64,000 nucleotides of DNA from Sphingomonas sp. LY54 (GCF_035594035.1 NZ_CP141588.1:124001-188000); one strand, 5' to 3'. Counted from the stretch's first letter, positions 26,655-35,537 are shown. Notes: generated by a model from the letters alone, not told the origin. A program made the numbers and translations.

Positions 26655-27710
26655 TCAGTCGAACAGCTTGGAAAAAGCGCGCTTGGCGCGGGTTTTCCAA
26701 TGGCCGCGATGGTAGGCGTCGGAGGCGAGCAGCGGCAACACGGTGGTCGCCTCGGCGAACACCATCTGCTCCATCGCCGTCGAGACCTTACCCCACGAAG
26801 CGGCTTCCTGCAGCGTCGAGGAGGAGCAGGCGCCGTCGCGGACGTCGGCGACCGTGATCTGCACCGCATATTTGTGCACTTCGACATCCTCGTGGCCGAG
26901 GATTTCGGCGCAGACCACGGTGTCCTGCACGAAATTCTTCGGCACGCCGCCGCCGATCATGAGCAGGCCGGTGGTGCCCGCCTTGATCTTGATGTCGGTC
27001 AGCTCGCGGAAGTCGGCGATGCTGTCGATCGTCAGATACTGGCGGCCCGCCTTCATCGCATCGACCTGGTGCTTGACGAGGCCGAAGCCGGCCGAGCTAT
27101 CGGTGAACGCCGGGCAGAAGATCGGCACGTCATGCTCGTAGGCGAGCTTGACGAGGCTGTTCTCCTTCTTGCCGTTCTCGATCAGCCACTTGCCCATCTC
27201 GCGGATGAACGCGCGGGAGGAGTAGGCCTTCGGCTCGAGGCTGTTGGCGATCTCGCCGATCGTGTGATCGGTCTCCTGCAGCTTCTCTTCGTCGATATAG
27301 GTATCGTAGATACGGTCGATGTAGAGCGAGCGCAGCGTGTCGTCGTCGGGGATCTCGAGCGCCTGGTAATGCTTGTGGCCGAGCGCCTCGAAGAAATCCA
27401 TGTCCACGATGGTGGCGCCGGTGGCGACGATCGCGTCGACCATGTTGTTCTTCACGAGGTCCGCATAGAGATCCATGCAGCCGCCGGCCGAGGTCGACCC
27501 GGCAACGACCAGGATCACCGAGCAATCGGGATCGGCGAGCATCTGGTTGTAGATGTCGGTGGCGCGGCCGAGGTCGCGGCTGGAGAAGCTCATCTTCCTC
27601 ATCGCGTCCACGATCGGGCGCGCGTCGAAGCTCTTGATGTCGATATGCTCGACGACGTTCGACAGCAGCTCCGCCTTGCGGGTGTCGTTGATGGGGGTCT
27701 GCTCGTTCAT
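26655..27710 (-). CDS. deoxyhypusine synthase-like polyamine enzyme
   Basis: The 351-residue protein belongs to the deoxyhypusine synthase family. Bacteria lack eIF5A, so bacterial relatives act on small polyamines; homospermidine or guanidino-polyamine products have been described for relatives. Visible marks are the NAD-binding region VVAGSTSAGGCMDLYADL and the Lys-containing ASWGKV near residue 316, matching the catalytic lysine region of eukaryotic enzymes. It follows the ornithine decarboxylase gene on the same strand (117 bases between), so putrescine produced by that enzyme is a plausible substrate. Confidence 0.85.
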   Translation of the reverse strand: MNEQTPINDTRKAELLSNVVEHIDIKSFDARPIVDAMRKMSFSSRDLGRATDIYNQMLADPDCSVILVVAGSTSAGGCMDLYADLVKNNMVDAIVATGATIVDMDFFEALGHKHYQALEIPDDDTLRSLYIDRIYDTYIDEEKLQETDHTIGEIANSLEPKAYSSRAFIREMGKWLIENGKKENSLVKLAYEHDVPIFCPAFTDSSAGFGLVKHQVDAMKAGRQYLTIDSIADFRELTDIKIKAGTTGLLMIGGGVPKNFVQDTVVCAEILGHEDVEVHKYAVQITVADVRDGACSSSTLQEAASWGKVSTAMEQMVFAEATTVLPLLASDAYHRGHWKTRAKRAFSKLFD

Positions 27711-27827
27711 CTTACTTCCTCAAAAAGCTCGTGCCGGCCCAACCCGGCATCTCAGGGAAACGGAAAAGCGGGACGGAACCCGGGCTCGCGCCCGGGCCGC
27801 GCCATGTCCTCGCTAGCTAGTGCGCTT

Positions 27828-29030
27828 TTACAGCTTAACCACGTTCGAACGGACGGTCCGTTCCTCGTCCACGCCATACAGCGTCGCCATCGGCTCGTCC
27901 GCGGCAATCACCTTCATGTCGGATCCGAAACCATTGAACGCGGTGCGCATGGCGCAGCCATAGGCGCCCAGCATCCCGATCTCGATATAGTCGCCGGCGC
28001 CGATGTCGGCCGGTAGGTCGAACGGACCGGCCATGTGGTCGAGATCATCGCAGGTCGGCCCGTAGAAGCTGAAGCCGAAATCCTTCGCGTCGGATTCCTC
28101 CTCGCGCAGCAGCTTCACCGGGAAGCGCCATCCGATATGCGCCGCATCGAACAACGCGCCATAGGCGCCATCGTTGATGTAGAGCTCGGACCCGCGGCGC
28201 TTCTCGACGCGGACGAGCAGGCTCGCATATTCCGCGCACAAGGCGCGGCCCGGCTCGCACCACAGCTCGGCCGAATAGGAAATCGGCAGGCTCTCGAAGG
28301 CATTGTGGATGACTTCGAAATAAGCCTCGAGCGGCGGCGGCTCCATGCCCGGATAGGAGGAGGGAAAGCCGCCCCCGACATCGACGATGTCGACGGTGAC
28401 CGCGGCCTCGACGATCGCCTGGCGGACGCGCGACATCGCCTCGGCGTAAGCGGCCGGCGACATCGCCTGGCTGCCGACGTGAAAGCAGATACCGAGCGCG
28501 TCGGCCGCCTGACGGGTGGCGAACAGCAGCTCCTTGGCTTCCGTCGGATCGACGCCGAACTTGGAGGCCAGGCTCAGCTTCGAATGGTCAGAGGAAACGC
28601 GCAGCCGCACGCACAGGTTGAGATCCGTCGCGACGCTGCCGTCGGGGCTCGTCGTGGCGCGCACGATCTTCTCCAGCTCCTCCATCGTGTCGAGGGAGAA
28701 GGTGCGGACGCCGTAGGTGAAATAGGCTTCCTCGATCGCTTCCTCGGCCTTCACCGGGTGCATGAAGCACAAGGTAGCCTCGGGCGCGATCTTGGCGACA
28801 AGACGCACTTCGGCGATCGACGCCACGTCATAATGGGTGATGCCGCTCTCCCACAGGATCTCGATGAGGTCCGGGGACGGGTTCGCCTTCACCGCATACA
28901 TCGAGCGGCCCGGAAACTTCTCGGCAAAGAAGCGGGCAGCACGGCTGGCGGCGTGCGGACGAAGGAGCGTGACCGGCTGAACCGGACGAAGGGCGGTCGC
29001 TAGCCCCAGCGCGCTATGGTGCTTGTACAA
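27828..29030 (-). CDS. ornithine decarboxylase, PLP group IV
   Basis: A TTG at 29030 preceded by TGGAGG nine bases upstream gives 400 residues starting with the usual YKHHSALGLATALRPVQPVT. This is better than ATG 29090 or earlier ones, which add unconserved residues. The PLP lysine is in YAVKANPS (about residue 48), the glycine loop in VDVGGGFPSSY, and the substrate cysteine in YGPTCDDLDH (about 327). It is the alanine-racemase-fold type that converts ornithine to putrescine. It heads an operon with the deoxyhypusine synthase-like gene. Confidence 0.88.
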   Translation of the reverse strand: MYKHHSALGLATALRPVQPVTLLRPHAASRAARFFAEKFPGRSMYAVKANPSPDLIEILWESGITHYDVASIAEVRLVAKIAPEATLCFMHPVKAEEAIEEAYFTYGVRTFSLDTMEELEKIVRATTSPDGSVATDLNLCVRLRVSSDHSKLSLASKFGVDPTEAKELLFATRQAADALGICFHVGSQAMSPAAYAEAMSRVRQAIVEAAVTVDIVDVGGGFPSSYPGMEPPPLEAYFEVIHNAFESLPISYSAELWCEPGRALCAEYASLLVRVEKRRGSELYINDGAYGALFDAAHIGWRFPVKLLREEESDAKDFGFSFYGPTCDDLDHMAGPFDLPADIGAGDYIEIGMLGAYGCAMRTAFNGFGSDMKVIAADEPMATLYGVDEERTVRSNVVKL

Positions 29031-29180
29031 TTCAAGGGACCTCCAGGGGTAGTTGACGAAGAAGCTGCCTTGCGGTTTGGAAGTCCCCATGGGGCAGCGG
29101 AGGCGCATATATGGGTCGCGGTCCCCCATGTAAAGAGCTGCATTTTCTCGTGGTTTGACAAGATGTTGCGTAGCGGCGCT
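29031..29180 (-). promoter_or_regulatory. ornithine decarboxylase leader, candidate speF-type regulatory RNA
   Basis: The roughly 210-base gap to the divergent gene at 29241 contains, on the minus strand, several small hairpin elements just before the TTG start, including the palindrome CCCCATGGGG (29085-29094), and an in-frame open stretch without stop. Alphaproteobacterial ornithine decarboxylase genes are known to carry the speF leader RNA at this place. I cannot verify the covariance model by eye, so this is a positional suggestion. Confidence 0.35.
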
Positions 29181-29240
29181 GAAGCGAATTTTCTGTCGCC
29201 CAGGCGTGAGGCTCCGGCGACGGAACGATTGGAGATTCGA

Positions 29241-30224
29241 ATGCTGGAGAGAAGACCCACCCATCAGGGGGTCGAAGCCGCGGCCCGCCGCATCCATGGC
29301 GACGTCACTCGGACGCCTTTGCTCCCGGTCGAGATCGGCGGCACCTGGCTGTGGGTCAAGGCCGAATGCCTGCAGCAGGGCGGGGCCTTCAAGCTGCGCG
29401 GCGCGACCAACCGCCTGATGCTGCTGAGCCCCGAGGAAAGGCAGCGCGGCGTCGTCGCCTTCTCGTCCGGGAATCACGCCCAGGGCGTCGCTTTGGCGGC
29501 TCGCCGCATGGGCATCGCCGCCACCATCGTCATGCCCGCCGACGCTCCGGCCGTGAAGCGCGAGGCGACACTCGCCGCAGGCGCCCGGATCGTCGACTAT
29601 GACCGCGCCACCGAAAGCCGCGAGGAGATCGGCGCCCGCCTCGCCCGTGAGAGCGGCGCGACCCTCGTCCCCTCGTTCGACGATGTCGACATCATCGAAG
29701 GCCAGGGGTCTGCGGGGGTCGAAATCGGCGAGCAGGTGAGAGAAGTTGCCGGCGAAGGGCCCGACAAAGTCATCGTCCCGTGCGGCGGCGGCGGACTTTC
29801 CGCCGGCATCGCGCTGGCGCTGCCCGATGCGGCAATCGTCACGGTCGAGCCCGAAGGCTGGGACGACATGGCCCGTTCGATCGTCGCCGGCCATCCGGTC
29901 CCCGTCGGCCCGGATGCGCCCCCGACACGCTGCGACGCGCTCCAGACGACCCTGGTCTCGCCGCTGACGCTTGCCGCCTTGCGCCAGGAAGGCGCCCGCG
30001 GAATCGCCGTCAGCGAACGGGAGATCGAGGCGGCGATGGCGTTCGCCGCGCGCAGCCTGCGCCTCGTGGTCGAGCCGGGCGGCTCGGTCGCGCTCGCGGC
30101 GGCGCTGGCGGGCAAGGCGGGGCCGCTCACGGAGCGCAGCGTGATCGTGCTGTCAGGCGGGAATGTCGATCCGCTGGTCTATGCGGAGATCATTGCCGGT
30201 CAGGCGCGGGCGGCGGCCCGGTAG
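29241..30224 (+). CDS. PLP-dependent threonine/serine dehydratase-type enzyme
   Basis: The ATG at 29241, preceded by GGAG, gives 327 residues of fold-type II PLP enzyme. The Schiff-base lysine is in GGAFKLRGA (about residue 54), followed by VAFSSGNHAQGVAL (phosphate loop neighbour) and VPCGGGGLSAGIAL (PLP phosphate glycines). It has no regulatory ACT domain, so it resembles catabolic threonine dehydratase or serine racemase more than biosynthetic IlvA. The preceding open frame from 29016 crosses the ornithine decarboxylase leader and is not used. Confidence 0.85.
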   Translation: MLERRPTHQGVEAAARRIHGDVTRTPLLPVEIGGTWLWVKAECLQQGGAFKLRGATNRLMLLSPEERQRGVVAFSSGNHAQGVALAARRMGIAATIVMPADAPAVKREATLAAGARIVDYDRATESREEIGARLARESGATLVPSFDDVDIIEGQGSAGVEIGEQVREVAGEGPDKVIVPCGGGGLSAGIALALPDAAIVTVEPEGWDDMARSIVAGHPVPVGPDAPPTRCDALQTTLVSPLTLAALRQEGARGIAVSEREIEAAMAFAARSLRLVVEPGGSVALAAALAGKAGPLTERSVIVLSGGNVDPLVYAEIIAGQARAAAR

Positions 30225-30520
30225 TCGCGGTCCTCGCCGGGGAGGGGCGCCATGCGCTCGACCTCGCGGGTCAGCGTCTCGAGCTGGAGCGCGATCGTGC
30301 GCAGCTCGGCGGCATAGACTTCGGCGTCCACGCCGGGTTGGGCCAGCGTGGAGGCTTCGAGCAACGTGTCGAGCATCATCGAGATGCTCGGCAGGATGGT
30401 CTCCTCGATCTGCTCGAAGGCCTCGTCCAGGCCGTGCCGGTCTGCATATGCCATGAGGTCATTATAGAGGATCAGGCTTAAGCGCGCGTAAAGATCGTTC
30501 GCGTCTTTTCGATTCACCAT
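30200..30520 (-). CDS. hypothetical helical 106-aa protein
   Basis: The ATG at 30520 (MVNRKDANDLYARLSLILYND) is preferred to the upstream one, which adds antisense-like residues of the next gene. The product is acidic and predicted helical throughout, with no cysteines. Family unknown to me. Its 3' end overlaps the convergent dehydratase gene by 25 bases and its 5' end is 19 bases from the divergent small membrane gene. Confidence 0.6.
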   Translation of the reverse strand: MVNRKDANDLYARLSLILYNDLMAYADRHGLDEAFEQIEETILPSISMMLDTLLEASTLAQPGVDAEVYAAELRTIALQLETLTREVERMAPLPGEDRDYRAAARA

Positions 30521-30539
30521 CGGCGTGGCAGGGAGGCGC

Positions 30540-30713
30540 ATGGCTTCCACCCTGCTCTCCATCGCCACGATCGCCGCCTTCCTGCTGGGCGCTAGCGGCA
30601 TGTGGCTGATCGTTAAGCGCCGCGACGCGAAGAGGGGCATCCTCATGCTCGTCGCGGCGCTCGTGATCCTCGGCAACGTCCTGATCTGGTCGCTCCCCCC
30701 GCCGGCCGGCTGA
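30540..30713 (+). CDS. small two-helix membrane protein
   Basis: A GGGAGG just before the ATG at 30540 supports translation of this 57-residue product. Two hydrophobic helices (LLSIATIAAFLLGASGMWLI and ILMLVAALVILGNVLIW) are joined by the basic loop VKRRDAKRG, consistent with an inner-membrane hairpin. No family is recognised. Confidence 0.62.
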   Translation: MASTLLSIATIAAFLLGASGMWLIVKRRDAKRGILMLVAALVILGNVLIWSLPPPAG

Positions 30714-30756
30714 GCGTCGTCCCGGCGTAGGCCGGGGCTCCAGGACGGGCAGGCGG

Positions 30757-31413
30757 CTACTTGATCGTGCAGCTCGGATCGAGGCGGAAGTCGAGATAGT
30801 CGTCCACCGACTTCATCAGCTGCGGCATCTCGTTGGCGAAGAAGTGGTTCGCGCCCGGGATCGTGTCGTGGTGGATGGTGATGTGGCGCTGGGTGCGCAG
30901 CTTGTCGACCAGCTTCTGGACCGCGCCCGGCGTGACGACCTCGTCGGCCTCGCCCTGGATGATGATGCCCGAGGAGGGGCAGGGCGCGAGGAAGGTGAAG
31001 TCGTACATATTGGCCGGCGGGGCGATCGAGATGAAGCCACGGACTTCAGGGCGGCGCATCAGCAATTGCATGCCGATCCAGGCGCCGAAGCTGAAGCCGG
31101 CGATCCAGGTCTGCTCGGCTTCGGGGTGGATCTGCTGGACCCAGTCTAGCGCCGAGGCAGCGTCGGAAAGCTCGCCGATGCCGTTGTCGAACACGCCCTG
31201 ACTGCGGCCGACGCCGCGGAAGTTGAAGCGCAGGGTCGCGAAACCGCGCCGCACGAACGTCTTGTAGAGCTGCTGCACGATCGGATTGTTCATCGTGCCG
31301 CCGGCATGCGGGTGCGGATGAAGGATCATGGCGACGGGCGCGCGCGGACGCGGACCCGGCTGGAAGCGGCCTTCGAGACGGCCTTCGGGACCGGGGAAAA
31401 TGACTTCGGGCAT
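30757..31413 (-). CDS. alpha/beta hydrolase
   Basis: The start at 31413 (MPEVIFPGPEGRLEGRF) gives 218 residues, the usual size of the dienelactone-hydrolase-like branch. Visible are the oxyanion region LHPHPHAGGTMNN, the nucleophile elbow AGFSFGAWIG (catalytic Ser), a candidate Asp in GEADEVVTP and the final His in PGANHFF. The substrate is unknown. It lies divergent from the first cysteine desulfurase gene. Confidence 0.85.
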   Translation of the reverse strand: MPEVIFPGPEGRLEGRFQPGPRPRAPVAMILHPHPHAGGTMNNPIVQQLYKTFVRRGFATLRFNFRGVGRSQGVFDNGIGELSDAASALDWVQQIHPEAEQTWIAGFSFGAWIGMQLLMRRPEVRGFISIAPPANMYDFTFLAPCPSSGIIIQGEADEVVTPGAVQKLVDKLRTQRHITIHHDTIPGANHFFANEMPQLMKSVDDYLDFRLDPSCTIK

Positions 31414-31518
31414 TGCACCTGCGCTTGAGCTAAATTGGGAAGATCGCACATGGGCGGTGCCATGTGCCGCGGGCACCTATATAGGGCGAAGCGCCTGCTT
31501 AGCAATCAAGAGGAAAAA

Positions 31519-32571
31519 GTGCCGCAAGGCCGTATCTATCTGGACCATGCTGCGACGACGCGGGTGCTGCCCGTTGCGCAGGCGGCGATGGCGGACGCGC
31601 TCGCAGCCTGGGCCAATCCGAGCTCGCCCCACGCCGATGGCCGCGCCGCCAAAGCGAAGCTCGAGGAGGCACGCACGCGGATCGCACGCGCGCTCGGCTG
31701 GACTGGAAAGATCCTCTTCACGTCGGGCGCGAGTGAGGCGCTCGCCATCGTCCTGCACCGCGCCATGGCGGGAACACGTTACGTGTCCGCGGTCGAGCAC
31801 GACGCCGTTGCCCGCGCAGCGCCGAACGCGGTCACGCTCCCGGTGGGTAGCGACGGTATTGTCGACCTGACGCTGCTCAAGGGCGAACGCCCGCTCGTGG
31901 CGGTCCAGCATGCCAATAACGAGACCGGCGTGCTCCAGCCGCTCGGTTCGATTGCGGACGAGGTGCACGCCAGAGCCGGCCTGCTGCTCGCCGATTGCGC
32001 CCAGACGGCCGGCAAGCTGCCGTTGCCCGACGCCGACTTCATCGCCTTGTCGGCCCACAAGTTCGGCGGCCCGCCGGGCGTCGGCGCGCTGCTGGTGCGT
32101 GATTTCGCCGAGCTCGAAGCCGTGGGCGGCCAGGAGCAGGGCTATCGCCCGGGCACCGAGAATCTCCCCGCCATCCTCGCTATGGCCGCCGCGCTCGAAG
32201 CGGGCCATGACTGGCTCGACGAGGCGGCTGTTTTGCGCGAGCGGCTGGAAACGGCGCTGGCGGCGGCAGGGGCCGAGATCGTGGGTGGCGAAGGCGAGCG
32301 CATCGCCACGATCGGTGCCTACCGCATGGCGGGCGTGCCGGCGAACGCGCAGCTTATCCAGTTCGACATGGCCGGCATCGCGGTTTCGGCCGGAAGCGCC
32401 TGCTCGTCGGGCAGCCTCAAGGCCAGCCATGTGCTCGCCGCGATGGGCTGGGACGAGGGACCGGCGCGCGAGGTCGTACGGGTGAGCTTCGGACCGTCCA
32501 CGACTGCGGCCGAGATCGACCGCTTCGCCGCTCTATGGACCGAGATGAAGGCAAAGCGCCGCGCCGCATGA
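31519..32571 (+). CDS. cysteine desulfurase family protein, first of a tandem pair
   Basis: A GTG at 31519 after AGAGGA gives 350 residues. PLP-binding parts are YLDHAATTRV, AVEHDAV (His), HANNETGVLQP and the Schiff-base lysine in LSAHKFGG (about residue 181). The catalytic cysteine lies in SAGSACSSGS (about 297). Such enzymes move sulfur from cysteine to the enzyme as persulfide for Fe-S assembly or tRNA thiolation. It overlaps the second desulfurase gene by four bases. It is shorter and more divergent than housekeeping IscS. Confidence 0.85.
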   Translation: MPQGRIYLDHAATTRVLPVAQAAMADALAAWANPSSPHADGRAAKAKLEEARTRIARALGWTGKILFTSGASEALAIVLHRAMAGTRYVSAVEHDAVARAAPNAVTLPVGSDGIVDLTLLKGERPLVAVQHANNETGVLQPLGSIADEVHARAGLLLADCAQTAGKLPLPDADFIALSAHKFGGPPGVGALLVRDFAELEAVGGQEQGYRPGTENLPAILAMAAALEAGHDWLDEAAVLRERLETALAAAGAEIVGGEGERIATIGAYRMAGVPANAQLIQFDMAGIAVSAGSACSSGSLKASHVLAAMGWDEGPAREVVRVSFGPSTTAAEIDRFAALWTEMKAKRRAA

Positions 32572-33689
32572 TCTACCTTGATTATCAGGCCACAACCCCG
32601 CTCGCGCCCGAAGTGGCAGCCGCCATGCGGCCGTGGCTCGAGACGCGCTTCGGCAATCCGCACAGCCCCCATCGCCTGGGCCGCGAGGCCGCCGCCGCCA
32701 TCGAGGTCGCGCGCGGCCTGATCGAGGCGGCGCTGGGGGTGGGGGAAGGACGGCTTTATTTTACGTCCGGGGCCACCGAAGCGGCGAACTGGGCACTGAA
32801 GGGCGCCGCCGCCCGGCTGCCGGAAGGCCGGCGCCGGATCGTCACCCTCGCGACCGAACATGCCTGCGTGCTCGACACGGTCGAATGGCTGGGGACCCAA
32901 GGTTTCGAAGTGGACATTCTCCCGGTCGGCGCCGGCGGGCTCGTCGACCTCGAACTGGCCGCGGAGCGGATCGACGAGAGCACCGGCCTCGTCGCCGCGA
33001 TGCTGGTCAATAACGAGATCGGCGTCGTCCAGCCGATCGCCGAGCTCGCCGTGCTCGCCCGCGCCAGCGGCGCCGTCCTTTTCTGCGACGCGGTCCAGGG
33101 CTTCGGCCGGGTCGACGTGCCGAGCGATGCCTGCGACATGGTCGCGATCTCCGCCCACAAGGTGCACGGCCCCAAGGGTATCGGCGCGCTGTGGATCCGC
33201 GGGGGGGTCGCGATCGAGCCCTTGCTGCACGGCGGCGGCCAGGAAGGCGGCATCCGATCCGGGACCCTCTCGCCCGCTTTGTGCGTCGGCTTCGGCGAGG
33301 CGGCACGCTTGCTGTCCGCACGCCGCTCGGAGGACCATGCGCATGTTGAGGCGTTGTGGGCGCGGACGCTGGCCGTGCTGGGCGACAGCTGGAGCCTCAA
33401 CGGTTCGGCCGATCACCGCTACCACGGTAACCTCAATCTTCGTTCCACGGGCATCGACGCAGCCCGCCTGATTTCGGAGTTGCGCGGTATCGCTTTCTCG
33501 GCAGGATCGGCCTGCGCCAGCGGCTCGGGTCGGCCCAGCCACGTCCTCTCGGCGCTCGGCCTGAGCGAGCGCGAGGCGCGATCCAGCGTCCGCATCGGTT
33601 TCGGGCGCTATACGAGCGAAGACGAACTGGCCGAGGCGCTGACGATGATCGAGGATGCGGCCGCGCGGCAGCGGAGCTTCGTCGCATGA
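32568..33689 (+). CDS. cysteine desulfurase, second of a tandem pair
   Basis: The start overlaps the preceding stop (ATGA) and gives 373 residues. Marks are YLDYQATTPL, ATEHACV, LVNNEIGVVQP, the PLP lysine in ISAHKVHGPKG (about residue 199) and the active-site cysteine in SAGSACASGS (about 314). All needed catalytic residues are present. This copy looks closer to NifS/IscS than the first. The next gene, a ferredoxin, also overlaps by four bases, so the three proteins are made together and probably act together in Fe-S supply. Confidence 0.9.
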   Translation: MIYLDYQATTPLAPEVAAAMRPWLETRFGNPHSPHRLGREAAAAIEVARGLIEAALGVGEGRLYFTSGATEAANWALKGAAARLPEGRRRIVTLATEHACVLDTVEWLGTQGFEVDILPVGAGGLVDLELAAERIDESTGLVAAMLVNNEIGVVQPIAELAVLARASGAVLFCDAVQGFGRVDVPSDACDMVAISAHKVHGPKGIGALWIRGGVAIEPLLHGGGQEGGIRSGTLSPALCVGFGEAARLLSARRSEDHAHVEALWARTLAVLGDSWSLNGSADHRYHGNLNLRSTGIDAARLISELRGIAFSAGSACASGSGRPSHVLSALGLSEREARSSVRIGFGRYTSEDELAEALTMIEDAAARQRSFVA

Positions 33690-34021
33690 CCCGCATCCGC
33701 TTCGTCTCGGCCGACGGTTCCGAAATCCGCGAAGTCGTCGCCCCGCCGGGCGAGCGGCTGCTCGATATAGCCCAGGCCGCCGGCCAGCCGCTCGAGGGCA
33801 CGTGCGAGGGCCAGATGGCCTGCTCGACCTGCCACGTTATCGTCGCGGACGAGGATTTCGCCCGGCTCCCGCCGGCCAGCGAGGAAGAGGAGGACATGCT
33901 CGACCTCGCCTCCCACGTCACCCGCCACTCGCGCCTCTCCTGCCAGATCTGGACCGACGAAGCGCTCGACACCCTGACGGTGAAGATGCCGGGCGGCAGC
34001 CACAACATGCAGGGCCGGTGA
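33686..34021 (+). CDS. [2Fe-2S] adrenodoxin-type ferredoxin
   Basis: This is a 111-residue ISC/adrenodoxin-type ferredoxin. The cluster ligands are in CEGQMACSTCHVIV (CxxxxxCxxC) and the later LSCQIW. The C-terminus keeps the DMLDLA helix typical of the family. It would donate electrons to persulfide reduction during Fe-S assembly or to a cytochrome P450; the preceding desulfurases favour the former. Confidence 0.92.
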   Translation: MTRIRFVSADGSEIREVVAPPGERLLDIAQAAGQPLEGTCEGQMACSTCHVIVADEDFARLPPASEEEEDMLDLASHVTRHSRLSCQIWTDEALDTLTVKMPGGSHNMQGR

Positions 34022-34052
34022 TCGGAAGGCGGGATTATGGTGGAGAGCGGCC

Positions 34053-34290
34053 ATGGCTGAGCTCAAGATCGACCTTCCCCACGCGCTGTGGTGTACATAG
34101 AGTCGCAGGTCGCGACGGGGTATTTCGCCGATGCCGGCGTCTGGTCTCGCATCTGCTTGAAATCAACCAGCGCGATCATAGCCGGCTTCGCGCATTGATC
34201 GCAGCGGGCGAGCGCAGCGGTATGAGCGACCTGTCATTCGATGAGATCGTCGAGCGGACCAGAGAGCGCGCAAAATCGCGCCCCGCCTGA
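34053..34290 (+). pseudogene. ParD-like antitoxin remnant with two frameshifts
   Basis: The sequence starts MAELKIDLPHAL, shifts after GCGCTG by two extra bases, continues as VYIESQVATGYFADAGV, shifts again near 34142, and ends as SHLLEINQRDHSRLRALI and a charged tail to 34290. Joined, these make a typical ParD/CopG-like antitoxin of about 80 residues. No ParE toxin gene follows: the SRP RNA gene begins 48 bases later. It is a dead remnant. Confidence 0.7.
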
Positions 34291-34338
34291 GATTCACGTG
34301 ATCTTGCCTCGGCGTCCAACTTCCCCCATATGCGCCGC

Positions 34339-34427
34339 GGGAGTCGGGCGGACGGAGTTGTCGCCAACCCGGTCAGATCCGGAAGGAAGCAGCCGTAACG
34401 ATTTCGCTCCGGGTCGTTCCGGCTCCC
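34339..34427 (+). ncRNA. ffs: signal recognition particle RNA, small bacterial type
   Basis: The apical domain contains the diagnostic GGTCAGATCCGGAAGGAAGC and AGCCGTAAC that bind Ffh. The terminal stem is formed by GGGAGTCGG (34339-34347) and CCGGCTCCC (34419-34427). The gene lies upstream of dnaX-ybaB, although a membrane protein gene is interposed. Exact ends may differ by a few bases. Its partners ffh and ftsY are also in this window. Confidence 0.93.
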
Positions 34428-34475
34428 ACCACTCCCATTTCGACTAAATTTACGTCAGCACGCTAGGGCTGCCCG

Positions 34476-35537
34476 ATGACTCGGGGGCAGCGATGGGCGG
34501 CGCGCATGTGGTGGTTGATCACCATCCTCGCGCTCATCGCTATGGTGATTCCGGGCTTTTTGATCTTCCTCATGTTCGGAATCATCACGATTCCGCTGGC
34601 GATCCTGGGCTGGATGGCCCCGACGATATGGCTTTATTCGACGCCGGCCTTGGGCGCGTATGCGCTTTCCAGACGTCGCCTGCGCCGGCGCTTGTATGCG
34701 TTGTTGCTCGCACTCGGCACACTCATGATATCCTTAGGCGCCGGCTCTGCCGTTTCGGTCCTGGCCAACCGCGAGATCGCCAGACAGGTTTCGCAGCTGA
34801 GGGCGGATGACCTCGCTACGGTGCCGACAATCCGCCCGGTGAAAACGGCTGCGCTTCTGAGCCGAATGGATCGGCAGTCGGACCGGGATCGCAAGTGCGA
34901 CCAGTTCTGCCAGCGTCTCTTGTTCACCGGTCTGGCGCAACAGGTAATCGTTGGCTCTGTGGGGTTCCGGCGTGGCGAGAGAAATCGCTCGCGCACCCTC
35001 CACGAAATCGTTCCGATTGCATCGGGCTGCGACAACAAGCTCCTGGCTGCGGTCAGGGCGGAGCGACGGGATGCGCCCGATCTCGATCCGCGCCAAGGGG
35101 TCTATCTATGGGCGAAACTGGACGACCTGTGGGAGAAGGGACGCTGTTTTCGATCGCGCCCCGTTCCGTCGGCCGATGCCGACATATGGTTCATTGAAAC
35201 CTTCCCTCGCGTCAGCCCCACCAGACCAACTTACGACATGCGGCTCATTCCGGTTGATTTCGTCTGGCGGCGCGAGATTATCGTCCGGCGCGGCGAGGAC
35301 CGTGTCCGCATCATGCGGGAAAGCCACGTCGCCTATCATCGTCTGGCGGTCCCGCTCCAAATCGCGAGCTGGACCGATTTCACGACGGGGCGGCCGGGAC
35401 ACTGGGGATACGCCGGCACTTCCTTTGACGTCTCTGCAGGCTATCGGCTTGATGAGTGGCTCGGGAACGACCTCGCCGTGAAGGGACTTGAACTCGAAAC
35501 CATCACTGTGACAGCGGCCAGTACGCTACCACGCTAG
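34476..35537 (+). CDS. hypothetical membrane protein
   Basis: The 353-residue protein has about three N-terminal membrane helices (WLITILALIAMVIPGFLIF, the following IITIPLAILGWMAP and a third near residues 75 to 95) and a soluble C-terminal region with several cysteines and tryptophans. I do not recognise the soluble part. GC content is slightly lower than its neighbours. It is interposed between ffs and dnaX, which usually are close, so it may be a recent arrival. Confidence 0.68.
   Translation: MTRGQRWAARMWWLITILALIAMVIPGFLIFLMFGIITIPLAILGWMAPTIWLYSTPALGAYALSRRRLRRRLYALLLALGTLMISLGAGSAVSVLANREIARQVSQLRADDLATVPTIRPVKTAALLSRMDRQSDRDRKCDQFCQRLLFTGLAQQVIVGSVGFRRGERNRSRTLHEIVPIASGCDNKLLAAVRAERRDAPDLDPRQGVYLWAKLDDLWEKGRCFRSRPVPSADADIWFIETFPRVSPTRPTYDMRLIPVDFVWRREIIVRRGEDRVRIMRESHVAYHRLAVPLQIASWTDFTTGRPGHWGYAGTSFDVSAGYRLDEWLGNDLAVKGLELETITVTAASTLPR

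Noticed and set aside
32319..33542. 407-codon minus-strand frame opposite the second cysteine desulfurase
   Set aside because: Shadow frame across two genes with intact catalytic motifs.
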